NCBI GenBank assembly: GCA_963826165.1 | Contig: CAWGWC010000014.1 | Location: 115,987 to 179,986 of the forward strand | Direction: 5' to 3' | Length of the DNA: 64,000 nt | Origin: JACVRW01 sp963826165 | GTDB lineage: Bacteria > Actinomycetota > Thermoleophilia > Solirubrobacterales > Thermoleophilaceae | In this document: positions 52,438 through 61,631 of the stretch, in pieces | Numbering within the stretch: the first letter of the stretch is position 1 | Layout: every line of letters begins with the position of its first letter | Translations under genes and position numbers: made by a program | Notes under the pieces: generated by a model | Told to the model about the DNA's origin: nothing | Database searches by the model: none | What the model saw: only the letters and a program-made list of their open reading frames with translations

Positions 52438-54201
52438 ATGAACATTTTGGGTATTAACGCTTTTCACGGAGATGCGTCCGCTGCGCTGCTGACAGACGGG
52501 AACTTGATCTCCGCAGTGGAAGAGGAGCGGTTTAACCGCATCAAGCATTGGGCGGGATTCCCGGCACTGGCCATTGGATCGTGTTTGAAAGGGACCGACC
52601 CTCAGGAGTTGGCGCACGTCGCGATTTCACGCGATCCCCGCGCCCAGCTTTGGCGAAAGCTGCTGCGCGTAGCCACACGGCCCGGCGATTGGAGCCGATT
52701 GAGGGGCCGGGCCAGCAATAGCTGGCGCGTTGCCCAGGTGGGGCGGGAGATCCATAAATCCGGCCTCAATATTCCCGCTACGGCGCGAGTCCATCATGTG
52801 GAACATCATCGCGCTCACCTCGCTAGTGCATTCTTTGCTTCACCGTTTGAAGAGGCCGCCGTGATCTCGGTGGATGGGTTTGGTGACTTCAGCAGCGTTA
52901 TGTGGGGCGTCGGGAAAGGCAGCAAGATCGAGGTTCTGGGGTCGGTGCAGTTCCCTCACTCGCTCGGTATCTTCTACACCGCCTTCACTCAGTTCCTGGG
53001 GTTTCCCAAGTACGGCGATGAGTACAAGATGATGGGCCTGGCAGCTTACGGTGAGCCTCGCTTTCTTCCCCAAGTGCGCGACGTGGTGCAGACCCGCAAT
53101 GGTCAGGTCCGTCTGAACCTGGATTATTTCGTGCATCACAGCCAGGGCGTCGATATGACGTGGGATTCAGGACAGCCGGTCCTGGGAAGCGTCTTTTCCG
53201 GAAAACTGTCGAATGTTTTTGGCAAGCCTCGCCGGGCCGGAAGTGAACTTCTCGCGCAGCACGCGGACCTCGCGGCCTCGGTGCAGGCCGTCTTGGAAGA
53301 AAACTATTTTGACCTGCTCAATTATGTCTCCCAACGGACGAAACAGAAGTGCCTCTGTCTGGCTGGTGGAGTGGCCCTCAACTGTGCGGCCAACGGAAAG
53401 ATTTTTGATCGAACACAATTCCGGGAGATCTATGTCCAGCCGGCAGCTCATGACGCCGGGACATCGATTGGTGCGGCCCTCCATGTCCATCACCAGCTGT
53501 TGAAGCAGCCGCGACGGTTTGTCATGAGGCATGTCTATTACGGTTCAGCGTATGAGCCCCATCAGATCCGTGAAGCGTTGGATGCGTCTGGAACCGACTA
53601 CCATCGTTTGGAGGAGAAGCAGTTGATCGACCGAACGGCCCGGGAAATTGCCGCCGGTAAAATTGTCGGCTGGTTCCAGGGTCGCATGGAGTTCGGGCCG
53701 CGAGCATTGGGGAACCGCAGCATTCTGGCTGATCCGCGCAGCCAGGAGATGAAAGATGTCCTCAATCGCCGCATCAAGTACCGGGAGCCCTTCCGACCCT
53801 TTTGTCCGTCCGTGCTGGCTGAAGCCACGGGAGAGTATTTTGAGATCGATGCTCCCTCGCCATTCATGGTGACGGCTTACAAGATCAAGCCGCAGCAAAG
53901 AGAGAGGATCCCAGCCGTGACGCATGCCGACGGAACAGGGCGCCTGCAGACGGTCGAGAAGGATGTGAACCCAATCTACTGGAAGCTCATCAAGCGTTTC
54001 GGCGATCTCACGGGTGTGCCGATCCTGCTGAATACTTCGTTCAATGAAAATGAGCCCATTGTGAACACGCCTCAGCAGGCCCTCGAATGCTTCCTGCGCA
54101 CACAAATGGATGTGCTGGTAATGGGACCCTTCTTCCTCATGAAATCAGCAGAAAATCTCCAGCTGAGTGAGGGCAGACAGGCGTTGGCGGCAAGGGGCTG
54201 A
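52438..54201 (+). CDS. NodU/CmcH-family carbamoyltransferase
   Basis: 587 residues from ATG 52438, where the family's usual start MNILGINAFHGDASAALL is met; a longer frame upstream is intergenic. N-terminal Kae1-like domain: VEEERFNRIKHWAGFP, metal-binding HHVEHHRAHLASAF, DGFGDFSSVMWGVG; C-terminal YrdC-like carbamoyl domain: WFQGRMEFGPRALGNRSILA and LNTSFNENEPIV. Transfers a carbamoyl group from carbamoyl phosphate to a hydroxyl, here presumably of the surface glycan. Confidence 0.93.
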   Translation: MNILGINAFHGDASAALLTDGNLISAVEEERFNRIKHWAGFPALAIGSCLKGTDPQELAHVAISRDPRAQLWRKLLRVATRPGDWSRLRGRASNSWRVAQVGREIHKSGLNIPATARVHHVEHHRAHLASAFFASPFEEAAVISVDGFGDFSSVMWGVGKGSKIEVLGSVQFPHSLGIFYTAFTQFLGFPKYGDEYKMMGLAAYGEPRFLPQVRDVVQTRNGQVRLNLDYFVHHSQGVDMTWDSGQPVLGSVFSGKLSNVFGKPRRAGSELLAQHADLAASVQAVLEENYFDLLNYVSQRTKQKCLCLAGGVALNCAANGKIFDRTQFREIYVQPAAHDAGTSIGAALHVHHQLLKQPRRFVMRHVYYGSAYEPHQIREALDASGTDYHRLEEKQLIDRTAREIAAGKIVGWFQGRMEFGPRALGNRSILADPRSQEMKDVLNRRIKYREPFRPFCPSVLAEATGEYFEIDAPSPFMVTAYKIKPQQRERIPAVTHADGTGRLQTVEKDVNPIYWKLIKRFGDLTGVPILLNTSFNENEPIVNTPQQALECFLRTQMDVLVMGPFFLMKSAENLQLSEGRQALAARG

Positions 54202-54354
54202 GAACGAGATTTTCGATTTGCGATTCAACCCGGAACGGCAAGTCCCGAGTTTCAAGGCATGTGGCAAGCTTTCTGACATGATTTGAAGTGAGTCTTTCCC
54301 CTATTTGCAAGATAACCCCCGGGCCACTACGCGACTGCTGTCGCTACGCCGCCG

Positions 54355-54373
54355 CCCCCTTTGAGTAAGGGGG
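54355..54373. repeat. REP-like palindrome, copy 2
   Basis: CCCCCTT-TGAGT-AAGGGGG then AA. It covers the region immediately before the GT4 start, which makes the apparent TTG at 54361 an unlikely initiator. Confidence 0.65.
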
Positions 54374-54402
54374 AATTCTTCCTGCACATCCCGCCTTTTG
54401 AC

Positions 54403-55605
54403 TTGAACATTCTGTTGCTGAACCAGTTTTTCTGGCCGGATGGAGCGGCCACCAGCCAGTTGCTGACGGATCTGGCAATTCGTCTGGAGGAGCACGGCCA
54501 CGCCGTCACGGTGATTTGCGGGAGCAGCAGCTATGCGGACGCCGGCGCCTCCCAAGCCCCCAAGGTTCGCATCATCCGCACGCTCAATTTGAGTTTCGCC
54601 CGCGGCACTTTGCACCGGCTTCTTTCCTATTTGACCTTCTACGCGGGTGCGGTTTGGCATGGCTTCCGGGTACCACGCCCTGACTTGGTGGTGACACTCA
54701 CGACGCCTCCGCTGCTTTCTCTGGCAGGAACTCTGCTGAAGACCTTTCGGGGCGCGCGTCACTTTTCCTGGGAGATGGATGTGTATCCGGATGTAGCGGT
54801 GGATCTGAACGTTTTCCGCAGTACCTCGTGGAGCAGCCGCTTGACGGGGTTTCTGGCGGATTATGCCCGAGAGAAGGCCGACGGGATAATCGCGTTGGGC
54901 GAGTGCATGCGTGGACGGCTCATGGCGCGCGGCATCCCGTCGGAAAAGATTCACATTGCAGAGAACTGGGCTGATGGGAATGTGATCCGTTCCCAACCGC
55001 CGGCGTCCGGCCACTGCTTGACCGTTCTCTATTCCGGCAACTTGGGACTGCCTCACGACGTGGACACGATCTCTGCTGCAATGGATCAACTGCAGGCAGA
55101 CGACCGATTTCACTTTCTCTTCATTGGCGACGGACCGCGCAGAAAATCTCTGGAACAATTCTGCAAGTCTAAAGAGCTCTCCCACGTCTCCTTTGCGCCC
55201 CATCGGAAGCGAGACCAGCTCTCGCAAAGCCTGGCCTCGGCACACATTGGGTTGGTGACTCAAAGGGCGGAGTGCCTCGGCTCGGTGGTTCCGAGCAAGA
55301 TCTACGGACTCATGGCGGCGGGCCGACCCATTCTTTTCATCGGGCCGCGACAGGCGACGCCCAGCCTCATCATCGAGCGCTATCGGTGCGGCTGGCAGGT
55401 GGACTGTGGCGACGCGGAGGGAGTTGTCTCGCTCCTTCGGAAGTTGGCAGCCGAGCCGCAGCTTGTAAGACAGGCGGGCTTCCGAGCGCGCCAGGCCTTT
55501 GTCGAGCACTATGATTTGCCCATACGGCTCTCCCGGCTTTGCGACGTCTTGGGAGTCAGTCCGCAATCCCCGCCAGAGAGAGCGCAGGAAGCCACGGCTG
55601 GGTGA
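54403..55605 (+). CDS. family 4 glycosyltransferase, WbuB-like
   Basis: 400 residues from TTG 54403, which gives the family N-terminus NILLLNQFFWPDGAATSQLL; an upstream TTG at 54361 lies inside a palindromic repeat. GT-B fold with ITAL-type acceptor domain (LVVTLTTPPLLSLAGTLLKT, HFSWEMDVYPDVAVDL) and donor domain LTVLYSGNLGLPHDVDTISA, LAPHRKRD-like SFAPHRKRDQLSQSLASAHI and SVVPSKIYGLMAAGRPILFI. WbuB/WcaI-type enzymes act on lipid-linked oligosaccharide. Sugar unknown. Confidence 0.9.
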   Translation: MNILLLNQFFWPDGAATSQLLTDLAIRLEEHGHAVTVICGSSSYADAGASQAPKVRIIRTLNLSFARGTLHRLLSYLTFYAGAVWHGFRVPRPDLVVTLTTPPLLSLAGTLLKTFRGARHFSWEMDVYPDVAVDLNVFRSTSWSSRLTGFLADYAREKADGIIALGECMRGRLMARGIPSEKIHIAENWADGNVIRSQPPASGHCLTVLYSGNLGLPHDVDTISAAMDQLQADDRFHFLFIGDGPRRKSLEQFCKSKELSHVSFAPHRKRDQLSQSLASAHIGLVTQRAECLGSVVPSKIYGLMAAGRPILFIGPRQATPSLIIERYRCGWQVDCGDAEGVVSLLRKLAAEPQLVRQAGFRARQAFVEHYDLPIRLSRLCDVLGVSPQSPPERAQEATAG

Positions 55606-55660
55606 TGGGCGACTGAAGAAGAATTTCCTTTGGAGACCCACGACCGATGACAACAATCGT

Positions 55661-55680
55661 CCCCCCTTGGACAAGGGGGG
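55661..55680. repeat. REP-like palindrome, copy 3
   Basis: CCCCCCTTG-GA-CAAGGGGGG, perfect 9-bp stem. Confidence 0.65.
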
Positions 55681-55783
55681 ACTCAGGGGGGTTATAGGAG
55701 ATTGCGATCTACGAAAACCTCTCCCTGACCTCCTCCTTGTGCAAGTAGGGGCGAAACCACAACCCCCTGGCCCACGACGCAGC

Positions 55784-55800
55784 CCCCCTTTGCCAGGGGG
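55784..55800. repeat. REP-like palindrome, copy 4
   Basis: CCCCCTTTGCCAGGGGG followed by AA and preceded by ACAACCCCCTGG, matching the layout of copy 1. Confidence 0.6.
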
Positions 55801-55926
55801 AACTTTCAGTGCAGGTCGATCCTCCGGCTGTAAATCGACAATCGTCGCCAATCCAATCCAGCACCCATTCATCCCTTCGCCCCTAAGCGATTTTTTCTTA
55901 GCACCGTGAAAAACTGGTAACTAACT

Positions 55927-57423
55927 ATGTACTCTCTTCTCTGGCTCGCCCTTAGCTCTTTTATCTTTTCCATAATCCTGACGCCCTTGTGCCGGAATGC
56001 GTTTCGTCGCCGGGGGTTGGTGGATCGCCCCGATGGCCAGCGCAAGTTGCACCGTCAGCCCATTCCCCGAATTGGAGGAATCCCCATTGCGCTGTCCTGC
56101 CTGGCGGCCTACGCGCTCTTGATCGTTTCTCCATTGGCTGCGGGCTCAATCATCCAACAGAACTTGTCGCTCGTGCTGAGGCTCTTGCCTGCCGCGGCAC
56201 TGGTCTTTGCGGTTGGATTGCTGGACGATCTGTTTGGATTGAAGCCTTGGCAAAAACTAGCTGGACAGCTGTGCGCCTCCGGTATTGCGTTTTGGGCAGG
56301 GGTTCGCATCATTGGAATTGCCGGCCATCCTCTTGACATGTGGTGGAGCTTTCCTTTGACGTTGCTCTGGCTCATCGGTTGCGCCAATGCCTTTAATCTC
56401 ATTGATGGCGTCGACGGTCTGGCTTCGGGTGTGGGTTTCTTCGCCACATTGACGATGACTCTAGTCGCATTTCTGCACAACAACGTTCCGTTGGCTATGG
56501 CGACAGTGCCTTTGGCAGGCGCTCTGCTGGCTTTCCTGCGTTACAACTTTAATCCAGCGTCCATCTTTTTAGGTGATAGCGGCAGTTTGCTGATCGGCTT
56601 TCTGCTGGGTTGCTATGGGATCATATGGAGCCAGAAATCGGCCACGCTGCTCGGGATGACGGCTCCCTTAATGGCACTGGCCATCCCTTTGCTGGACGCC
56701 GGCCTGGCCATTGTGCGGCGCTATTTTCGTCATCAGCCCATCTTCGGTGCCGATCGTGGTCATATTCATCATCGCCTGCTGGATCTCGGCTTGACTCCTC
56801 GTCGCACGGTGTTGCTTCTCTACGCAGTTTCTGGCCTTTTTGCGGGGATTTCTCTGCTTCAAAGCGTGGCGCCCAACAGATTCACCGGGATCATCGTTAT
56901 TTTGTTTTGCGCGGTGACCTGGATTGGAGTCCAAAATCTGGGCTACGTCGAATTCGGTACGGCCAGCCGGATGCTCCTGGCAGGCGCCTTCCGGCGCTTG
57001 TTGAATGGACATCTCTGCTTGAGGAGTTTTGAGCAGTCGCTCGCTGCGGCCAGGAACGTTCACGACTTCTGGGCAGCCATTCGAGAGACCAGCAAGACTC
57101 TCGGCTTTAGTGAAGTGCGGCTACAACTGCGCGACGAAGTGTACCAGGATCAAGGAGGAGCGTCATTGCAGCAAGGCTGTTGGCAGTTGCGCGTTCCTCT
57201 GGCAGACGTCGGCTACGTGAACTTGACCCGCGAATTTCACTCTGAGACATTGCCGATGACCGTCGCTCCGCTGGTGGATATCATCCAAAGCCAGTTCCAA
57301 CTCAAGAGTGCGCAATTCGGGTTGGAGAGCTCAACTCTGCCGGTCCATGCCATACCGCATCTCTCGATGAGCAACTCCGCTGGAAGGGCAAATGGAAAGG
57401 CTCACCGTATGATGGCGGGATGA
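55927..57423 (+). CDS. WecA/MraY-family undecaprenyl-phosphate glycosyl-1-phosphate transferase
   Basis: 498 residues. Eleven or so helices in the first 350 residues. Signature motifs: VGLLDDLFGLKPWQKL (DDxxD), NAFNLIDGVDGLASG, FLGDSGSLLIGFLLG and the cytoplasmic HIHHRLLDLG. It would start glycan assembly by moving a sugar phosphate onto the polyprenyl lipid. The C-terminal 140 residues (AAIRETSKTLGFSEVRLQLR) are a soluble extension not found in WecA, possibly regulatory. Confidence 0.92.
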   Translation: MYSLLWLALSSFIFSIILTPLCRNAFRRRGLVDRPDGQRKLHRQPIPRIGGIPIALSCLAAYALLIVSPLAAGSIIQQNLSLVLRLLPAAALVFAVGLLDDLFGLKPWQKLAGQLCASGIAFWAGVRIIGIAGHPLDMWWSFPLTLLWLIGCANAFNLIDGVDGLASGVGFFATLTMTLVAFLHNNVPLAMATVPLAGALLAFLRYNFNPASIFLGDSGSLLIGFLLGCYGIIWSQKSATLLGMTAPLMALAIPLLDAGLAIVRRYFRHQPIFGADRGHIHHRLLDLGLTPRRTVLLLYAVSGLFAGISLLQSVAPNRFTGIIVILFCAVTWIGVQNLGYVEFGTASRMLLAGAFRRLLNGHLCLRSFEQSLAAARNVHDFWAAIRETSKTLGFSEVRLQLRDEVYQDQGGASLQQGCWQLRVPLADVGYVNLTREFHSETLPMTVAPLVDIIQSQFQLKSAQFGLESSTLPVHAIPHLSMSNSAGRANGKAHRMMAG

Positions 57424-57457
57424 GTCGTCAAAGGGGGCGGTGACGCAGCGACCCTGC

Positions 57458-57474
57458 AGGCGGACTTTCCGCCT
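57458..57474. terminator. hairpin after the glycosyl-phosphate transferase gene
   Basis: Perfect 7-bp stem AGGCGGA with a three-base loop, 35 bases past the stop. The rest of 57424-57668 contains only the broken front end of the channel gene. Confidence 0.45.
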
Positions 57475-57668
57475 AGAAACAATTACCGCTCGCCCTAATC
57501 GTGACAGCCTCGCACACGGAAAATGACATGAGTTATGGCTCCGGCGCAGAGGCTCGGCTTTGAGCGAGCTCGGCCGAGTTCGGGACAAGGCGTCGTGGCG
57601 CGACACCTTGCTGAGCGTGCTGAACGGCGTGGAACCGCCACCAGGTCTGGAAAATCCTGACCGCTATC

Positions 57669-58718
57669 GTGGTGATCTGGATCGTCAGCGGCACAGCACT
57701 CCACTTCGCGGAGCGTGGCACGAATCCAGCGTTCGAGACGTTGCGCGAGTCCCTCTGGAACGTCTGGGTCACCCTCTTCAGCGGACTCAACAACGCGCCC
57801 AACTCTCGTGTTGGGCGGCTCGTGGTTTCCGCCGTGCTTGTCGTCGGTGTCGCCCTGGCCGGTTTGTTCACGGCCAGCGTGGCGTCGATCCTGATCGAAC
57901 GCTCACTAAGGAGTCGTGAGGTGTCTAATCTTGAAATGTCTGACCATCTGGTGCTGTGCAACTGGTCGCCGCGAGCACTGGACTGGATACGCGAAGTGCA
58001 CAGCGGTATCGTCACCGACAAGCGGCCAGTCGTGATCGTTCACGACACACCCGACGAAGTCGTGCTGCCTGACAAACAGGATGAAGCCGCCTTCAACGAC
58101 GTCTATATCGTCAAAGGTGACCCAGCCAACGAAGTGATCCTGCGCCGCGCCAAGGTTGCGCAAGCGCATTCCGTCGTCATCTTGTCGGATGACCGCCAGG
58201 ACCAGCACGCCGACGGAAAAACCATCGTGTGCTGCATTGCCGTCAAGAACGTTTGCGTGCAAGAGCGCCAGCCAAACATCGTGGCCGAGTGCCAGGATCC
58301 GAAATACCGGCCGCACATGCGCAAGGCGGGTGCCGATGAAGTCATCTCGGCCGCCGACTTCGGATTGCGGCTGATGGCACGTGCCTCGCTCTTTCATGGC
58401 ATGACGCGCGTTTATCAAGAGCTGCTATCGGTCCGGCGCGACGCCAACGAGATGTACCTGGTGCCGGTGCCTGCCCAACTTGTCGGGATGGATTTCGTCG
58501 CAGCGGCAAACGTGTTCCTGCCCGATCGCACGAATATGAAGGCGTGCCTTCTCATCGGGCTCTATCGCGGTGAAACAATGATGCTCAACCCGGTTGGCGG
58601 GGAAGCGGGACCGTTGTGCGAAGGCGATGAGCTGATCTTGCTGAGCCAGACTCTGCCGGATCTTTCGCGGCTGCAGGTCACCCCACCGCGTCCTGTTTCG
58701 CGCTCGGCAGCGACTTGA
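57669..58718 (+). CDS. potassium-channel/TrkA-N-like membrane protein, probably 5'-broken
   Basis: 349 residues from GTG 57669. It starts within a membrane helix (VIWIVSGTALHFAE), followed by a pore-like loop (LWNVWVTLFSGLNNAPNSRV), a second helix and a Rossmann TrkA-N region LVLCNWSPRALDWIREVHSG, then a TrkA-C-like end (MNPVGGEAGPLCEGDELILL). Related to CASTOR/DMI1-type and prokaryotic Kch channels. Upstream the frame is closed by a TGA near 57620 while another frame continues, so the first part of the gene may be frameshifted away. Unlinked in function to its neighbours. Confidence 0.65.
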   Translation: MVIWIVSGTALHFAERGTNPAFETLRESLWNVWVTLFSGLNNAPNSRVGRLVVSAVLVVGVALAGLFTASVASILIERSLRSREVSNLEMSDHLVLCNWSPRALDWIREVHSGIVTDKRPVVIVHDTPDEVVLPDKQDEAAFNDVYIVKGDPANEVILRRAKVAQAHSVVILSDDRQDQHADGKTIVCCIAVKNVCVQERQPNIVAECQDPKYRPHMRKAGADEVISAADFGLRLMARASLFHGMTRVYQELLSVRRDANEMYLVPVPAQLVGMDFVAAANVFLPDRTNMKACLLIGLYRGETMMLNPVGGEAGPLCEGDELILLSQTLPDLSRLQVTPPRPVSRSAAT

Positions 58719-58944
58719 CCTCGACGGATCGATGCCGCCCCCATCCCACGAATTGGCGGCGACGGTGCAGAAGCTATACGGCGTCGGGCGGTTTCCGTGG
58801 GGATTGAATTTGCGTGACGCTCGTGTCGATTCCGTCGACGTAAAATCGCGTGGAATGGGTTCAAGTGGGTTCCTGGCCGCGGCCATTTCCCCAGAATCCA
58901 CCACACCATCTGAAGGGAGATCTCCATCGAAGAGGAACCAGAAT

Positions 58945-59229
58945 ATGACTACGATCGGTAATTCCCGTATCTCCGTACCTTCCGACACCCTCGTTAACAT
59001 TCTCGGAGGAGAGTCCGTTCTGCTCAGCCTGAAGAGTCAGCATTACTATGGCCTCGATGAAGTGGGCACGCGGATGTGGAATGTGGTCACCAGCTCGCCG
59101 TCTGTTGAGGCCGCCTGCGAGACTCTTTTGGAGGAATACGAAGTGGAGCCGGAAACCCTGCGGCAGGATCTTTATGACCTGCTCGGGAAGCTGGCGGAAC
59201 AGGGACTGGTCGAGGTTCACAATGAGTAG
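58945..59229 (+). CDS. lasso peptide leader-binding protein (PqqD-like, B1)
   Basis: 94 residues from ATG 58945 with an AGAGGA site. PqqD-like winged-helix RiPP recognition element: VNILGGESVLLSLKSQHYYG, LDEVGTRMWNVVTSSPSVEA and QDLYDLLGKLAEQGLVEV. In lasso systems B1 binds the precursor leader and delivers it to the B2 protease and the cyclase. First gene of the operon; overlaps B2 by eight bases. The gap 58719-58944 shows no gene. Confidence 0.93.
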   Translation: MTTIGNSRISVPSDTLVNILGGESVLLSLKSQHYYGLDEVGTRMWNVVTSSPSVEAACETLLEEYEVEPETLRQDLYDLLGKLAEQGLVEVHNE

Positions 59230-59677
59230 AGCGCAGAAGTTCCTTCAGCTCTCAACCTCTGAAAAGTGGATGCTGTTCCAGGCGCTGCTGCTCTTGCCCC
59301 TTTGTGCTGTTGTTCTGCGACTGCGGGGCCTTCGTCGTTTGGTTCCAACATTGGGTGAATCATTTCGGACGGCGTTCAATCCGGAGCCAGGCATTGCAAT
59401 GCAACAAGCCAGAGCGACTGCAAGAATGGTGAGCCTGGCAGCGCGCTACGGGCCATACCGGGCCACCTGCCTGAAACAATCGCTGGTGACTCTCTGGCTC
59501 TTACGGCACCAGGGAATTATTTGTCATGTTCGAATCGGCGTTCGAAGAGAATCCAATCCGTTTGAAGCCCATGCGTGGGTGGAGTATCAGGGCGAGGCTT
59601 TGAATGAGGGACCCGATCTTCACGAACGTTTTGTCCCGTTTGATCGAATCGTTCCTCGCGAAGTGAGCTGGACATGA
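59222..59677 (+). CDS. lasso peptide maturation protease (B2, transglutaminase-like)
   Basis: 151 residues. Catalytic Cys83 in RATCLKQSLVTLWLLRHQG and His118 in FEAHAWVEYQGEALNEG give the Cys-His pair of the family; an acidic residue follows at the usual spacing. It cuts the leader before Gly1 of the core. ATG overlaps the B1 stop and its own stop overlaps the cyclase start (ATGA). Normal length. Confidence 0.95.
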   Translation: MSRAQKFLQLSTSEKWMLFQALLLLPLCAVVLRLRGLRRLVPTLGESFRTAFNPEPGIAMQQARATARMVSLAARYGPYRATCLKQSLVTLWLLRHQGIICHVRIGVRRESNPFEAHAWVEYQGEALNEGPDLHERFVPFDRIVPREVSWT

Positions 59678-61620
59678 GCGGCATTGCCGGCATTTACAAC
59701 TTAGACGGACGTCCGGTTGATCCGGCGCTTCTTAAGCGCATGACCGATGTGATTTCACACCGCGGCCGTGACGGTGTGGGCCACTGGATTGACGGTCAGG
59801 TCGGCCTGGGCCACCAAATGCTTTGCACGACCCCGGAATCACTTCGCGAGTCGCAGCCTTGGCTGGATGAGACCGAACAGCTCTGTCTGACCTTTGATGG
59901 CAGAATCGATAATCGGGAAGACCTTGCGAAATCCCTAAAGGCCAAAGGAGCGTTACTCCGCGATGACACCGATGCCGAGCTGGTTCTGAAAGCATATCAA
60001 TGCTGGGGGGTTCAGGCCCCCAAGCATCTCATTGGTGACTTCGCTTTTGTGCTTTGGGACGGACATAATCGCCAGCTGTTTTGTGCGAGAGATTTTCTTG
60101 GGCTTAAGCCTCTCTACTATGTTCACACCGGCCGAGCCTTTCTCTGTGGTTCTGAACTCAAGCAGCTCTTCGAAGACGAGACAGTTCGTCGCGAACCCAA
60201 CGAGGGGATGATTGGTGAATACCTGGCCAGCGCCATTACGGATAAAGAGGAGACTCTCTTTAAGAATATTCTTCGTCTTCCCCCAGGTCATTATCTTCTC
60301 GTCCGTCCCGGCCTGTTTCACAAGCAATGCTACTGGTCGATTCCCACCCAGGAGGTGCGTTATCGCAGGGATGAGGACTATGCTGAGCATTTCCTGGAGA
60401 TTTTCAAAGAAGCCGTGCGCTGCCGCCTGAGGAGCCATACGCCCGTGGGTGTGTCGCTGAGCGGCGGCGTGGATTCGTCTTCTGTCATGGTAGTGGCTCA
60501 GGCCCTCTGCAACGAAGGAAGAGTCTCTTCCGCCAAATGTGAGGCCTTCTCCCTGGTCTTTCCCGGGCTGTCTTGCGATGAGAGTCTGTACATCCAGGAC
60601 GTCATGCGGTTCTGTGGGGCAAGCGGTCATCATCTCCTCCAACCCCCAGTTGACATCGATTATTACTCGAGGCAGGCAGCCGCGTACGACGACTTTCCCG
60701 GTTATCCTAATGGCTGCATGGCAAGCCCGATCAGGCACATGCTCCAGGAGAAGGGTTACAGGGTGCTTCTTGACGGAGTTGGAGCAGATGAATGGTTGGC
60801 GGGCAGCTCTTATTACTACGCAGAGCTTTTGCGCAACTTCGGGCTTTCGGATCTATTCCACGAGTATCGATTGGATACACAGTTGGCAGGAATAAGACAA
60901 GCCAGCTCGCGACTGATGCGCCGTGGTGTCTGGCCGCTGATACCCGAGACCCCACGCCGGATGATCGCAAGGTTGTTTCCAAGCCATTCCCCGGGTCTTA
61001 GTTGGATCAATGAAGATTTTGCTCTCCACACCAAGCTCTATGAGCGGATCGACAACTCAGATTCCCGTCAGTTGTTCTCGAGCATAGCCCAAAAGGATAT
61101 CTACGAATCCGCCACTAATGGTTATCAACTTCAGGCATTCGAAATCGAAGAGAGGGATGCAGCCTTTTCAGGTTACGAACAACGGCAGCCGTTTAACGAT
61201 CAGCGGCTCGTGGAGTTTGCTTTGACATTACCTGAGAGACAACGCCACAGAGGAGAGCAAACCAAGTATGTTCTTCGGGAGGCAATGCTGGGCCTGTTGC
61301 CGGATGCGGTTAGAGAGCGGGAAACAAAGTCCCATTTCAGTCATCTTTTTGCTCAGGCACTATTGGCCCTGGGTGACAAGCAGCTATTTGATTCACTCTC
61401 AATTGGCGCAGCAGGATGGGTGAATCCAGAACAGGTCAAGCAGATGTACCAGCGGATGAAAAGTTTGTTTGAAAGAGGAGACCAGGAATACATCAGCCTG
61501 ATATGGCCTCTATGGATGATTTCTGCCATTGAAGTCTGGTTCAACTCAGTGATTTTGGGCAGACGCGACTCTTCTGATCTCCTCTTGGAGCAACAGAACG
61601 TCAATCTCTGTCTAAGCTAA
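59674..61620 (+). CDS. lasso peptide macrolactam cyclase (AsnB-like, C protein)
   Basis: 648 residues. It resembles asparagine synthetase but starts MSGIAGIYN: residue 2 is Ser in place of the glutaminase Cys, so it cannot use glutamine. The ATP-pyrophosphatase loop SLSGGVDSSSV (261-271) and the second loop LLDGVGADEWLAGSSYYYAE are intact. It adenylates the side-chain carboxylate (Asp9 of the core, inferred) and lets the N-terminal amine attack, closing the ring. Same role as McjC. Confidence 0.95.
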   Translation: MSGIAGIYNLDGRPVDPALLKRMTDVISHRGRDGVGHWIDGQVGLGHQMLCTTPESLRESQPWLDETEQLCLTFDGRIDNREDLAKSLKAKGALLRDDTDAELVLKAYQCWGVQAPKHLIGDFAFVLWDGHNRQLFCARDFLGLKPLYYVHTGRAFLCGSELKQLFEDETVRREPNEGMIGEYLASAITDKEETLFKNILRLPPGHYLLVRPGLFHKQCYWSIPTQEVRYRRDEDYAEHFLEIFKEAVRCRLRSHTPVGVSLSGGVDSSSVMVVAQALCNEGRVSSAKCEAFSLVFPGLSCDESLYIQDVMRFCGASGHHLLQPPVDIDYYSRQAAAYDDFPGYPNGCMASPIRHMLQEKGYRVLLDGVGADEWLAGSSYYYAELLRNFGLSDLFHEYRLDTQLAGIRQASSRLMRRGVWPLIPETPRRMIARLFPSHSPGLSWINEDFALHTKLYERIDNSDSRQLFSSIAQKDIYESATNGYQLQAFEIEERDAAFSGYEQRQPFNDQRLVEFALTLPERQRHRGEQTKYVLREAMLGLLPDAVRERETKSHFSHLFAQALLALGDKQLFDSLSIGAAGWVNPEQVKQMYQRMKSLFERGDQEYISLIWPLWMISAIEVWFNSVILGRRDSSDLLLEQQNVNLCLS

Positions 61621-61630
61621 AGGGAGGAGT
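61621..61630 (+). promoter_or_regulatory. strong ribosome-binding site of the lasso precursor
   Basis: GGGAGGAG lies right after the cyclase stop with five bases to the precursor ATG. The best Shine-Dalgarno sequence in the operon, which fits a need for excess precursor. Confidence 0.7.
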
Positions 61631-61631
61631 T

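Larger units (their letters stand above)
55606..55926. other. intergenic region built of repeats
   Basis: 320 bases, no gene. Contains two palindromic repeat copies (55661-55680 and 55784-55800), each accompanied by AACCCCCTGG- or ACTCAGGGGGGTTAT-type satellites. Confidence 0.6.
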
